The notes beneath the pieces are model-generated. The model ran no database searches. It was given only the letters and a program-made list of their open reading frames with translations, and had not been told where the DNA came from. A stretch of DNA of 64,000 nt from Streptomyces sp. NBC_01463 (GTDB lineage Bacteria; Actinomycetota; Actinomycetes; Streptomycetales; Streptomycetaceae): NCBI GenBank assembly GCA_036227345.1, contig CP109468.1:1488001-1552000 (forward strand), in the 5' to 3' direction. Shown piece after piece: positions 7,892-16,350 of this stretch (the first letter of the stretch is position 1; every line of letters begins with the position of its first letter). The translations under genes were made by a program, and so were the position numbers.

Positions 7892-9417
7892 CAGGCGGTG
7901 CGCCTCTCCAGAGCCTGCAGGTCGACCTTGCCGTTGTCGCGCAGCGGCAGCTCGTCCACCTGCTCGAACCTGCCGGGGACGGCGTACGCGGGAAGTCTCG
8001 TGGTGAGTTCCTTGCGTATGTCCCGGGGAGCCGGTCCGGCGCCGTCGACCAGGGTGTAGACGAGCAGGATGTGCGCGACGGTCCCGCCGGGGTCGGTGCG
8101 GGCGACGGCGGCGCAGGTCCGGATCTCCGGGATCGCCGACGCGGCCGCCTCGACGTCACCGAGTTCGATCCGGTTCCCGCTGAGCTTGATCTGCCGGTCG
8201 CGACGGCCGTAGTAGTGCAGAATCCCGTCGTCGTCGACCATGCCGATGTCGCCGGTCCGCAGGACGCGGCGCTTCTCGCCCGCTATCTCCAGGACCGGGA
8301 ACCGCTCGCGCGTCTGTGTCTCGTTGTTCAGGTATCCCAGGGCCACGCCGGGGCCGGCCGCGACGATCTCGCCGCGTTCGCCGCGGGGTGCGGGTGATCC
8401 GTCCTCCCGCAGCAGCAGCACCGTGGTGTGGGGTACGGGCACGCCCACCGGGATGCCGGCGGGCGCCGCGCTGTCGGCCGGGCCCATCCGGTGCACGGTC
8501 GTCAGCATGCAGTTCTCGGCCGGGCCGAACCCGTTCCAGAGCGGCAGCCCGGGAAAGCGCTCCAGGAACAGCGCCACATGCCGCGGGGACTGCTTCTCGC
8601 CCCCGACGTACAGCGTCCCCAGTCCCTCGAACGCGCCCAGGTCCTCGTCGACGATCAGGTTGAACAGCGAGGTCGTCAGCCACACCGTGTCGACGCCCTG
8701 GCCGGCGACGAGGGTGCGTAACCGGCTGGGCATCAGGTGGTTCTCGTCGACCACGACGCAGGCGCCGCCGGTGGTGAGCTGGCCCCACAGCTCGAAGGCG
8801 TACATGTCCCAGGCCCCGGGCGCGACCTGAGCCGTGATGTGCCCCGGCCCGAATCCGTCCAGTCCGCCCGGGCCGAACATCCGGGTGACCGCGCGGTGAG
8901 GGATGAGCACCCCCTTGGGGACACCGGTGCTGCCGGAGGTGAAGAACACCATGGCCGGATCGTCCAGCGCGGTCCGCACCGGTTCGAAGAGCGCGGGTCC
9001 CGCGCTGTCCGCGATCCCGGACAGCGGCACGGCGTCGAGCGTGCGGGTGACACCGGGCGGCTCGCCGCCGGACAGGCCCACGACGACCGGGTCGTCGAGC
9101 TGGGCGAGGATGGACGCGATACGGCCGGCCGGCCAGCGCGGGTCGAGGGTGGCGTACGCCGCGCCGCTCATCAGGACGCCGAGCTGGAGGGCTATCAGGT
9201 GGACGCCGCGCGGGACCAGCAGCGGGACGATGTCTCCCGGCCGCACACCCCAGGCGGCGAGACGGCCGGCCACCACCCTCGCCGCCGTGGTGAGTGTCCG
9301 GTAGTCGACGCGTTCCTCGCCCTGGACCAGGGCGAGGTCGTGGGGTGCCTGCTCGGCGTACGCGGCCACCGCGGCGTGCACGGTGCGCAGCGGCGGCAGC
9401 TGCTGCGGCCCGGTCAC
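7891..9417 (-). CDS. Stand-alone NRPS adenylation enzyme, possibly valine-activating
   Basis: A 508-residue adenylation domain: A3 TSGSTGVPKG near 160, A4 WDMYAFE near 203, A5 NGFGPAE, A7 RTGD, A8 GRRDRQIKLSGNRIE and A10 DNGKVD. By manual alignment to GrsA, the pocket reads roughly D-M-F-W-Y-G-G-M-L-K, closest to published Val codes such as DAFWIGGTFK; this is a by-eye estimate. GTG 9417 overlaps the stop of the PCP gene (GTGA), so it is coupled to, and probably loads, that carrier. Confidence 0.85.
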   Translation of the reverse strand: MTGPQQLPPLRTVHAAVAAYAEQAPHDLALVQGEERVDYRTLTTAARVVAGRLAAWGVRPGDIVPLLVPRGVHLIALQLGVLMSGAAYATLDPRWPAGRIASILAQLDDPVVVGLSGGEPPGVTRTLDAVPLSGIADSAGPALFEPVRTALDDPAMVFFTSGSTGVPKGVLIPHRAVTRMFGPGGLDGFGPGHITAQVAPGAWDMYAFELWGQLTTGGACVVVDENHLMPSRLRTLVAGQGVDTVWLTTSLFNLIVDEDLGAFEGLGTLYVGGEKQSPRHVALFLERFPGLPLWNGFGPAENCMLTTVHRMGPADSAAPAGIPVGVPVPHTTVLLLREDGSPAPRGERGEIVAAGPGVALGYLNNETQTRERFPVLEIAGEKRRVLRTGDIGMVDDDGILHYYGRRDRQIKLSGNRIELGDVEAAASAIPEIRTCAAVARTDPGGTVAHILLVYTLVDGAGPAPRDIRKELTTRLPAYAVPGRFEQVDELPLRDNGKVDLQALERRTA

Positions 9418-9689
9418 GCCGCACCGAGCCGGATCTGCTCGGCGAAGTCGGCCAGCTCGTCGTGTTCGAGCAGCCAGGCCGGGTCGACACGCAGTCCGAG
9501 ACGGCGCTCGATGCGGGCGCAGATGCGGATGGCCGCCAGGGACGTGCCGCCGAAGTCGTAGAAGCTGTCGCGCCGGCCCACCAGGTCGACGTCCAGCACC
9601 TCGGCGATGACGGCGGCGACCTGCTCCTCCAGTTCGTCGGCCGGCTGCTCGTACGCGGCCTTGCACACGACATCGCGGTTCTCGGTCAC
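9414..9689 (-). CDS. Free-standing peptidyl carrier protein
   Basis: A 91-residue carrier protein with the phosphopantetheine site DFGGTSLAA; the Ser is the attachment residue and Thr replaces the common His before it. GTG 9689 is preceded by a good ribosome site (AGGAG). It is coupled to the adenylation gene by a GTGA overlap and is the expected partner of the free A and C proteins. The same GGTS variant occurs in the carrier of the large NRPS, suggesting common ancestry. Confidence 0.88.
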   Translation of the reverse strand: MTENRDVVCKAAYEQPADELEEQVAAVIAEVLDVDLVGRRDSFYDFGGTSLAAIRICARIERRLGLRVDPAWLLEHDELADFAEQIRLGAA

Positions 9690-9718
9690 GGGATCTCCTG
9701 TTCTCGTCTGCTCGGGTT

Positions 9719-9754
9719 GTCGTGGCTGTTCGGCCGGTCGTGGCTGTTCGGCCT
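9719..9754. repeat. Tandem 18-bp direct repeat
   Basis: Two adjacent copies of GTCGTGGCTGTTCGGCC plus one variable base lie in the gap between the VOC gene and the PCP gene. The unit is a multiple of three but no gene is assigned here. Role unknown. Confidence 0.6.
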
Positions 9755-9780
9755 GTCGTCGCGCGGGGTCCGCCGGTCTT

Positions 9781-10137
9781 CTACCGGCCGGCCAGGATGC
9801 AGAACTCGTTGCCCTCCGGATCGGCCATGACCACCCAGCCGTCCGACGAGCGGAAGTCGGTGACGACACTCGCGCCCAGCGCGAGCGCGCGTGCCACCTC
9901 CGCGTCCTGGGCATCGCCCTCGGGGCGCATGCAGAAGTGCATGCGGTTCTTCACCTGCTTGCCGTCGGGCACGAGGATGAAGAGGACCGTGTACCCGTGC
10001 TCGGTGACGACGTAGCACTCGTCGGACCCCGGCCGCACCCCCTCCTTCGGGGTGAACTCCGCCATCTCGCACCACCATTGGGCCTGGGCGTACGGGTCAC
10101 GTGAGTCAACGGTCGTGTGGGACAGGGTCAGGCTCAT
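9781..10137 (-). CDS. VOC/glyoxalase-fold protein, probable drug-binding resistance protein
   Basis: A 118-residue single-copy VOC (glyoxalase/bleomycin-resistance) protein. It opens with LTLSHTTVDSRDP and ends with WVVMADPEGNEFCIL, the typical family ending. Start ATG 10137 is where similarity begins. Proteins of this fold sequester antibiotics, e.g. bleomycin-binding proteins and the mitomycin-binding MRD. Next to an exporter in a cluster predicted to make an alkylating aziridine, self-resistance by binding is the best guess; an enzymatic role cannot be excluded. Confidence 0.72.
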   Translation of the reverse strand: MSLTLSHTTVDSRDPYAQAQWWCEMAEFTPKEGVRPGSDECYVVTEHGYTVLFILVPDGKQVKNRMHFCMRPEGDAQDAEVARALALGASVVTDFRSSDGWVVMADPEGNEFCILAGR

Positions 10138-10172
10138 CGGGGTGCGCTCTTTTCCGGACGTGCGGGCGGTGT

Positions 10173-11429
10173 TCAGGAGATCTGTTCGGCGGTCGTGGTC
10201 GTGGGCTCGGCATCGCGCTCGGCCTCCCGCAGGGCCCGGGTCGACACCCGTGAGGCGAACACGAACGCGGCGAGGGTCAGTCCGATGCCGCACACGACGA
10301 AGGTGGACTCCGGGCCCAGCCAGCGGCCCAGCCCGCCGCCGAGCACCGCGCCGACCGGCACGGCGCCGAGCACGATCAGGCGGTATCCGGCGGTGGCCCG
10401 GCCGAGCAGTTCGTCGGGGACCGCGGCCTGGCGGAGCGTGCTGACCACGATCTGGTTCAGGGCCGTGGCGATGGCCGCGAAGAACATGATGACCTCGGAC
10501 AGGATGATGCTGCCGCTGAGGCCGAGGACGACGAAGCTGGCGGCGGGCACGAGCGCGGCGAGCCAGGTGACCGGGCCGCCGCCGATGACCGGGACGACCC
10601 TCGCCGCGATCAGCGAACCGATGACGGCGCCCACGGCCGGCACCGCGATGAAGATGCCGTACCAGGATTCGGAGACGCCCAGGGGACCCGTCGCCAGCAG
10701 GACGAGCAGACCACCGGTCGCCGAGGAGAACAGGTTGATCGAGCCGGAGATGAACGCCACCCGTCGCAGCAGCCGGTGGTTCCAGAAGTAGGACCAGCCC
10801 TCCCGGATGCTGCGGACGACCTCTCCTGGCGTGTGCTTGGAACCGCTGGTGTCACTCGCGGTGGGCAGCATCCGCGGCAGGGTGAGCGCGGCCAGGGCGC
10901 CGAGGGCGAAGAGCCCCGCGGTGGAGGAGAAGACCATGATCGCCGACATGGCGAACAGGGCGGCGCCCGCCGTCGGCCCGATGAAGTTGTTGATGGCCGA
11001 CTGGGTCGCGAACAGGCGGCCGTTGGCCCGCTCCAGGTCGCTGCGTTTGACCAGCCGCGGCGGCACCGTCAGCGCCGCGTTGTCCACCAGTGTCTCGGCC
11101 GTTCCCGCGAGGAACACGGCCAGGTACAGGATGAGGATGCTGCGCAGATCGGCCACGAGCGTCAGGACGAGCAGACCGAAACCGACGGCGCGGATCGCGT
11201 TTCCCCACACCATGATGAGACGCCGGTCGATGCGGTCGGCGAGCGCCCCGGCCGGCAGGGTGAAGATCAGCCACGGCAGGAACTGCGCCACCGTCATGCC
11301 CGAGACCAGCAGCGGGTCCCGGGTCATCGTCACGGCGAGAAGAGGCACAGCCGCCAGCACCAGGCCGTCGGCCAGGTTGGACAGCCCCTGAGACCACCAC
11401 AGTTTGGTGAAACTACGGCCCAACGTCAT
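10173..11429 (-). CDS. MFS exporter (EntS/MFS_3-like)
   Basis: A 418-residue major facilitator with about 12 membrane segments; LPAGALADRIDRRLIMVWGN carries the conserved loop 2-3 motif. Start ATG 11429 has GAGGAG six bases upstream; an ATG at 11462 would add eleven residues. The subfamily includes siderophore and antibiotic exporters. Its place inside the cluster beside the VOC protein suggests product export and self-protection. Confidence 0.85.
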   Translation of the reverse strand: MTLGRSFTKLWWSQGLSNLADGLVLAAVPLLAVTMTRDPLLVSGMTVAQFLPWLIFTLPAGALADRIDRRLIMVWGNAIRAVGFGLLVLTLVADLRSILILYLAVFLAGTAETLVDNAALTVPPRLVKRSDLERANGRLFATQSAINNFIGPTAGAALFAMSAIMVFSSTAGLFALGALAALTLPRMLPTASDTSGSKHTPGEVVRSIREGWSYFWNHRLLRRVAFISGSINLFSSATGGLLVLLATGPLGVSESWYGIFIAVPAVGAVIGSLIAARVVPVIGGGPVTWLAALVPAASFVVLGLSGSIILSEVIMFFAAIATALNQIVVSTLRQAAVPDELLGRATAGYRLIVLGAVPVGAVLGGGLGRWLGPESTFVVCGIGLTLAAFVFASRVSTRALREAERDAEPTTTTAEQIS

Positions 11430-11523
11430 GTCCGCTCCTCTGTCGTCCTTGCGCTTACGCATTGCTCTGTGGGGTCGAGCACCATTCGGCGGTCCGCCGT
11501 GACCGGCGGACGCGTGCGGCCGT

Positions 11524-11545
11524 CGGCCCGGTCCGGACCGGGCCG
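11524..11545. promoter_or_regulatory. 22-bp perfect palindrome in the MFS/sulfotransferase gap
   Basis: CGGCCCGGTCC is followed immediately by its exact reverse complement. It lies in the 213-bp gap between the sulfotransferase stop (11643) and the MFS start (11429), the longest gap between ORFs inside the cluster. It may be a repressor operator for the exporter or a hairpin that lowers read-through; sequence alone does not decide. Confidence 0.55.
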
Positions 11546-11642
11546 TCGGGCTTCAGCGCTCATGACAACCTAATGTCCTGGCCCGTACACCGTTCGGCGC
11601 TTGCCGGGATCGGCCCGACCGGCCGGAAGGCGGCGCGTGGCA

Positions 11643-12371
11643 CTAGGCGCCGCCTCCGCCCAGGGTCGCCGTGATCCGTTCGTAGTAAGGCAGTTGATCC
11701 TGCTCGAAGGCGAGAGCGGTCTGCTCCAGGTTCTCCGGGAACTGCTTCCTCCCGGCCGGGGCGACGCCGAGGGCGTTCGACTCGCTGGCACCGGCGTGCC
11801 AGCGTTCCGTCGTCTTCCAGCTCGCCGGCGGCTCCTTCTTGAAGTCGAGCGCCTCGGCGAGGAAGTCGATCCCCATGGCAGTGCAGTAGCGCCGCATCTC
11901 CGCCTCGGCGTCACCGGCCACCCGGTCGCCGTCGACGAGGTGCATCGGATGCCCGGCGGACGTCACCGTGGAGACGATGTCCCACAGGTGCCCGAACCCC
12001 ATGGCCGGTGACGTGGCGTCGGACTGCATGACGAGGTGCGAGCGCACGGTGTCGCGGGGGTTGCGGACCATCGCGGCGTGGCGGCACCGCCGCAGGAAGT
12101 CCGGGCTCGCGCCGAGCCGGTCGAGGCGGAAGTCGGTCGTGTCCTTGAAGAAGACCGGCCGGTCCGCCGCCGTTTCGGCCAGCGCTGCCATCACCTGCTC
12201 CTGGCTCGTGCACGTACGGCCCGCGACTTCCGCCTCACCGAAGTCGCACACCCGTGAGAACGGTTCGTGGACGACGAGGAAGTCACCGCGCTCGTACATC
12301 GCACGCTCGAAGGCGGTCGACCGCGAGCGCGGAACACACCACAGCGCCAGAAGACTCGGCTGATCCGTCAT
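11643..12371 (-). CDS. PAPS-dependent sulfotransferase
   Basis: A 242-residue sulfotransferase-family protein. The 5'-phosphosulfate loop is WCVPRSRSTAFE at about residues 11-22, and the 3'-phosphate-binding region is VRNPRDTVRSHL. The donor PAPS would come from the clustered CysN, CysD and CysC. The likely acceptor is a hydroxyl of the carrier-bound diamino-dihydroxyheptanoate, making sulfate a leaving group for aziridine closure (inferred). Its ATG overlaps the stop of the LysK-like gene (ATGA), tying it to the carrier-protein genes. Confidence 0.82.
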   Translation of the reverse strand: MTDQPSLLALWCVPRSRSTAFERAMYERGDFLVVHEPFSRVCDFGEAEVAGRTCTSQEQVMAALAETAADRPVFFKDTTDFRLDRLGASPDFLRRCRHAAMVRNPRDTVRSHLVMQSDATSPAMGFGHLWDIVSTVTSAGHPMHLVDGDRVAGDAEAEMRRYCTAMGIDFLAEALDFKKEPPASWKTTERWHAGASESNALGVAPAGRKQFPENLEQTALAFEQDQLPYYERITATLGGGGA

Positions 12372-13456
12372 GAGGCTGCCTCCGGGAGAGTTCGGTCCAG
12401 TTCGCTCAGGGCGGTCCGCAGGATGTGCATTCCGTCGAGGTACTCCTGGATCAGGATGTGTTCGTTGTCGGTGTGGTCCTGATGGCAGTCCCCCGGCCCG
12501 TACGTGGCCATCGGCACGTTCCAGGTCCTGCTCAACGTGTTCATGTCGCTCGTGCCGGTCTTGAGTTTGTGGTTGGGCCGCAGCCCTTCGAGGACGATGG
12601 CGCGGGACAGTGCCCGTACGCACACCGAACTCCGCGCCACCATGACGGCGGGCACCTCGTACACGGCCGACACGTCGACCGCCTCGCCGAGCACCGCGGA
12701 GACGTCGCGCCGCAGCCCCTCGGCCGTTGTTCCGGGCGGGGTGCGGAACACCAGCGAACACACACTGGAGAACGGTTCGAAACGGCCGTCCCTGACGACC
12801 ATTCCCACGTCCTTGAAATGGTCGTTCCCCCGCGTCCCGTACGTGTCGAAGAGCCGGGCCAGAGCGCGTACCAGGATCTCGCTGGCCTTCGGTCCGGGGG
12901 TCGCGGTGTGTGTACGCGGGACATCGCAGCGCGCCTCGAGTTCGACCATTCCCTTGTAGCCGATGGTCACCGACGAGGCCCCGCTCGGCTCCCCCACGAT
13001 CACGGCGTCGGGGACCGGCACGGTCGTACGGACGTGCTCCGCGCCCCGCGACCACAGCGTCTCCTCCTCGACCACGCCCACCCAGTGGATCCGGATGCCG
13101 AGGTGACGGCTGGTGAGCGCCGCGACGAGCATGGCCGTCAGCGGGCCCTTGGCGTCGACGGCCCCGCGGCCGCGGATGAGGTTCTCGCCGTGCTCGAAGG
13201 GAACCTCGCCCGGCACGGTGTCCAGGTGGCTGAGCAGCATCACCGTGCGCGTTCCGTGCCCGACCAGCGCGTGCACGTTCCCCGCGTCGTCCAGGTAGCT
13301 CTCCGCGCCGTACCCGGCGGCGAAGTCCCGCAGCCGCTCCGCCAGCTTCTGCTCGCTGCCGGAGACGGACGGTATCGCCACCACCTCGGCCAGCAGCGCG
13401 ACCGCGTCGTGGTCGGTCAGCTGTCCTTCCTCGGGTCTCGCATGATGAGTCGTCAT
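12368..13456 (-). CDS. LysK-like M20 peptidase releasing the product from the carrier protein
   Basis: A 362-residue M20 metallopeptidase of the LysK/ArgE type. Zinc ligands and catalytic residues are visible: HLDT (H77, D79), AVDAKGP (D101), VEEET (about 130-132), GEPSG and a late His in CHQDHTDNEH. LysK hydrolyses the isopeptide bond between LysW and the finished amino acid. Here it should release DADH or its azabicyclic derivative. ATG 13456 overlaps the lysZ stop (ATGA). Confidence 0.85.
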   Translation of the reverse strand: MTTHHARPEEGQLTDHDAVALLAEVVAIPSVSGSEQKLAERLRDFAAGYGAESYLDDAGNVHALVGHGTRTVMLLSHLDTVPGEVPFEHGENLIRGRGAVDAKGPLTAMLVAALTSRHLGIRIHWVGVVEEETLWSRGAEHVRTTVPVPDAVIVGEPSGASSVTIGYKGMVELEARCDVPRTHTATPGPKASEILVRALARLFDTYGTRGNDHFKDVGMVVRDGRFEPFSSVCSLVFRTPPGTTAEGLRRDVSAVLGEAVDVSAVYEVPAVMVARSSVCVRALSRAIVLEGLRPNHKLKTGTSDMNTLSRTWNVPMATYGPGDCHQDHTDNEHILIQEYLDGMHILRTALSELDRTLPEAAS

Positions 13457-14277
13457 AATGTGTCCCGGCCCTTCCCGATCAGGGTTCCGCTCCCTCGTAG
13501 AGCCGCCGCGACGGGGGCGTGGACCCGGCCGTCGCAGACCTGAACCGCCTGTGCGCCCCCGCCCAGTGCCTCCACCGCGGCGGCGACCTTCATCCGCATG
13601 CCGCCGCTCAGTTCCGGCACCAGCTTCCGGGCGTCGTCCCGGCTCAGTGAGGCGATGGTGGAGGCGGGATCGTCGCGGTCGGCGAGCACCCCCGGTGTGT
13701 CCGTGAAGAGCAGCAGCCGGTCCGCGCGCCACGCCGCCGCGATCGCGCAGGCCATCCGGTCCGCGTCCACGTTGGTCGCCTGCCCGTCGGCCGTCATGCC
13801 CGGCGGGCACACGACGGGAACCATGCCGCAGGTGTGCAGGGCCTCCAGGACACGTGTGTCCACACCGACGACGCGGCCGGCGAAGTTGTCGCGCACCACG
13901 CGCACGCTGTCACCGAACACCGCACGGACCGCCGTCTTGCGTTCGGTGCGGATCAGTCCCCCGTCCATGCCCGACAGCCCCACGGCCTCGACGCCGCGCG
14001 CCGCCAGCTCCGCGATGATCCGCGGCTGGGTCCGCCCCCGCATCGCCATCATGAGAGCGGTGAGGGTCGGCGCGTCGGTGTACCGCGTGACCATGCCGTC
14101 CGGTGACCTCAAGGTGCGCCGCGGCAGCCCGAGTTCCCTGACGGTGTCGTCGATGTCCCGGGAGCCGCCGTGCACCACGATGATGTCGTGCTCGCGCCAC
14201 AGGGAGGCGATGTCGTCGGCGATCGCCCCGCTGTTCTCCTGGAGGCTGCCGCCCCACTTCACCACGATTCTCGTCAT
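13453..14277 (-). CDS. lysZ: Carrier-bound glutamate kinase (LysZ/ArgB-like)
   Basis: A 274-residue amino-acid kinase of the N-acetylglutamate kinase family. It has KWGGSL near the N-terminus, VVHGGSRDID, and LLLFTDTPGVL near the ATP site. It would phosphorylate the side-chain carboxylate of glutamate attached to LysW. Its neighbours lysX, lysY and lysW on the same strand define the LysW-pathway assignment, since the housekeeping ArgB would sit with argJ and argD. Confidence 0.88.
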   Translation of the reverse strand: MTRIVVKWGGSLQENSGAIADDIASLWREHDIIVVHGGSRDIDDTVRELGLPRRTLRSPDGMVTRYTDAPTLTALMMAMRGRTQPRIIAELAARGVEAVGLSGMDGGLIRTERKTAVRAVFGDSVRVVRDNFAGRVVGVDTRVLEALHTCGMVPVVCPPGMTADGQATNVDADRMACAIAAAWRADRLLLFTDTPGVLADRDDPASTIASLSRDDARKLVPELSGGMRMKVAAAVEALGGGAQAVQVCDGRVHAPVAAALRGSGTLIGKGRDTL

Positions 14278-14279
14278 GG

Positions 14280-15290
14280 TCACACCGGGTGCAGACCGGG
14301 AAAGGTCAGCCCGGACGTCTCCGGCAGACCGAGCATGAGGTTCATGCACTGCACCGCGCCGCCCGCGGCCCCCTTCATCAGGTTGTCGAGGCTCCCCATC
14401 ACGAGGGCCTTGCCGCGGTGGTCGGCGACGATGCCGACATCGCAGTAGTTCGAGCCGAGCAGGACCTTCGGGTCCGGGTAGCGGTACGTCCCCCGCGGGC
14501 TGTTGACCAGGCGGACGAACGGCTCCGCGCCGTAGTCCTCGCGGTACATGGTGAGCAGCTCGCGCTCGCTCACCTCGCCGACCGCGACCTTCGTCAGCGT
14601 CTGCACGCCGCGCACCTGCGGGGTCGCGGTGACCGTCATCGACGCGTCCACCCGGAGCGCCTCGGACACCTCGGCCTCGTGACGGTGGTCGAAGGGTGCG
14701 AACACCCGCATCACTCCGCTGCGCAGGGCGTGGGAGTTGCCGTCGCCTCCCGAGGCGCCGCCGCCGCTGCTGCCGGTCCGCGCGTCGACCTGCACGTCCG
14801 TCAGGAGGCCCCGGGCCGCGAGCGGTGCGAGGCTCAGGATCGCGCTGGTGGCCATGCAGCCCGGGACGGCGACCCGGTCCGCGTCGACGATCTGTTTGCG
14901 GTGCAGTTCGGGCAGACCGCGGACGAACGCCTTCGCCTGCTCGCCCTGACGGCTCCAGCCGTAGTAGCGCTCCATGAGCGCGGCGTCCTCGATCCGGAAG
15001 TCGGCCGTCAGGTCGACGATCTTCGGGGCGAGCGCCGCCATGCCGTCGAGGATCTTCGCCGTGGAGCCGTGGACACCGGCGAGGAACACGAGGTCGACCG
15101 GCTCCAGGTCCTCGCGCCTGCTGTACCGGAGACCGCTCCCGCGCAGCGGTGGGTGCGCGTTCTCCACGGCACGGCCGGCGTGGGTGTCGGAGGTCACCGC
15201 GGCGACCTCGACCCCGGGGTGGTGGACGAGCAGGCGCAGCAGCTCACCTCCCACGAACCCCCTGCCGCCCACAACTGCGATGCGCTTCAT
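14280..15290 (-). CDS. lysY: Carrier-bound glutamyl-phosphate reductase (LysY/ArgC-like)
   Basis: A 336-residue NADPH-dependent semialdehyde dehydrogenase. The nucleotide-binding start is GGRGFVGGELLRLL; the catalytic Cys is C145 in VPGCMATSA; the SSGGGASGG loop follows. It would reduce LysW-glutamyl phosphate to the semialdehyde that the transketolase then extends. ATG 15290 overlaps the lysX stop (ATGA); the open frame upstream is not used. Confidence 0.9.
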   Translation of the reverse strand: MKRIAVVGGRGFVGGELLRLLVHHPGVEVAAVTSDTHAGRAVENAHPPLRGSGLRYSRREDLEPVDLVFLAGVHGSTAKILDGMAALAPKIVDLTADFRIEDAALMERYYGWSRQGEQAKAFVRGLPELHRKQIVDADRVAVPGCMATSAILSLAPLAARGLLTDVQVDARTGSSGGGASGGDGNSHALRSGVMRVFAPFDHRHEAEVSEALRVDASMTVTATPQVRGVQTLTKVAVGEVSERELLTMYREDYGAEPFVRLVNSPRGTYRYPDPKVLLGSNYCDVGIVADHRGKALVMGSLDNLMKGAAGGAVQCMNLMLGLPETSGLTFPGLHPV

Positions 15291-16147
15291 ACCGGTTCCT
15301 TCACCTCGATCATCTCGGCTGTGCAGGCCTCGACCATGCGTGCGGCGACGTCGACACCCGTCGCCCGCTCGAATCCCTGGAATTCCACCCGGGAGTTCAC
15401 CTCGATCACCGTGTGTGCCCCGTCCGCGCGCTCGACCAGGTCCACACCGGCGATCCTCGCGCCCACGGCTGCGGCGGCCCGCACGCACAGCCGCCCGAGC
15501 TCCTCGTCCGGTGCGTGCTGCTCGACCGTCGCTCCCCTGGCCACGTTGTTCCGCCAGTCGCCGCCCGACCGGGTGATCAGGCCCAGGCAGACGCCGTCGA
15601 CCACGATCCCCCGGATGTCCGGCGAACCGGGCCGGACCGCCTCCTGGACGATCACCGTTCTCGCGACCGCCGACGGCAGCGCGGCGCAGGTCTCCAGGAC
15701 GGCGTCGGCCGCGTACTGGTCGGTGATCAGACCGACCCGGTTCCCCCAGGACGAGCTCAGGGGTTTGATCACGGCGGGGTAGCCGATCGAGGCGATGGCC
15801 TCCCTGCCGGTCTCCGGTGTCGGCGCCAGCAGGGTCACCGGGGTCGGCACACCGCACTGCGTCAACCGCAGGTAGGTGGACCATTTGTTGCCGCAGACCC
15901 GGGTCGCCGACGCGTCGTTCAGCGGCCGGGCTCCGAAGGCCTCCAGCGACTCCGCCGCGAGCGCCGCACGCTGGCTGGAGATCTCACGGTTGAGGACCGT
16001 CATCCCCCGCAGCCCCTCGGTGTCCTTCGGTCCGAACGACATGGCGCGGGCGTCCAGCCGGAGCACCGTGACATCGCGGCGCTCCAGCTCGGACAGGAGC
16101 CGCCGCTCCTCGTAGCGGACGGTCGACAGCAGGACCCCGACCGGCAT
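15287..16147 (-). CDS. lysX: LysX-type ATP-grasp ligase loading glutamate on the carrier protein
   Basis: A 286-residue ATP-grasp ligase of the LysX/RimK family. It joins the alpha-amino group of an acidic amino acid to the C-terminal Glu of LysW. PAVIKPLSSSWGNRVG is at about 124-139, and the magnesium/substrate motif EVNSRVEFQGFE is at 249-260. Start ATG 16147 has a GGGGAGAG ribosome site and lies 16 bp after the lysW stop. Glutamate is the expected substrate because the downstream enzymes match the DADH route. Confidence 0.9.
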   Translation of the reverse strand: MPVGVLLSTVRYEERRLLSELERRDVTVLRLDARAMSFGPKDTEGLRGMTVLNREISSQRAALAAESLEAFGARPLNDASATRVCGNKWSTYLRLTQCGVPTPVTLLAPTPETGREAIASIGYPAVIKPLSSSWGNRVGLITDQYAADAVLETCAALPSAVARTVIVQEAVRPGSPDIRGIVVDGVCLGLITRSGGDWRNNVARGATVEQHAPDEELGRLCVRAAAAVGARIAGVDLVERADGAHTVIEVNSRVEFQGFERATGVDVAARMVEACTAEMIEVKEPV

Positions 16148-16163
16148 CGGCGCTCTCCCCGGC

Positions 16164-16331
16164 TCATTCACCCCAGTCCTCTTCGGGCTCGGGCGCAATC
16201 GCCAGCTGCAGCGGCTGCGTCGAATGGATCTCCAGCTCGGCCGAACACCCGGGGCAGCTCACTATCTCCCCCTGATAGCTGTCCGCCGGTATCTGCAGTG
16301 TGCCGGTGCAGCTGACGCACTCCGTATCCAT
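16164..16331 (-). CDS. lysW: Amino-group carrier protein (LysW-like, 55 aa)
   Basis: Read directly from the minus strand: a 55-residue acidic protein with a zinc ribbon of two CxxC pairs (C5/C8 and C26/C29) and the C-terminal EDWGE that defines LysW-type carriers, whose last Glu carries the substrate. An in-frame ATG at 16331 and TGA at 16164-16166 bound it. It sits between the transketolase genes and lysX. In this pathway the amino group of glutamate is protected on this carrier during kinase, reductase, transketolase and aminotransferase steps. Confidence 0.95.
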   Translation of the reverse strand: MDTECVSCTGTLQIPADSYQGEIVSCPGCSAELEIHSTQPLQLAIAPEPEEDWGE

Positions 16332-16350
16332 CTCTTCGGTCCTTTCTCGA

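Noticed and set aside
12368..16147. Arginine biosynthesis operon (argB, argC, argE)
   Set aside because: A LysW carrier ending in EDWGE and a LysX ligase replace argJ/argD, and transketolase genes follow, so this is the carrier-protein pathway.
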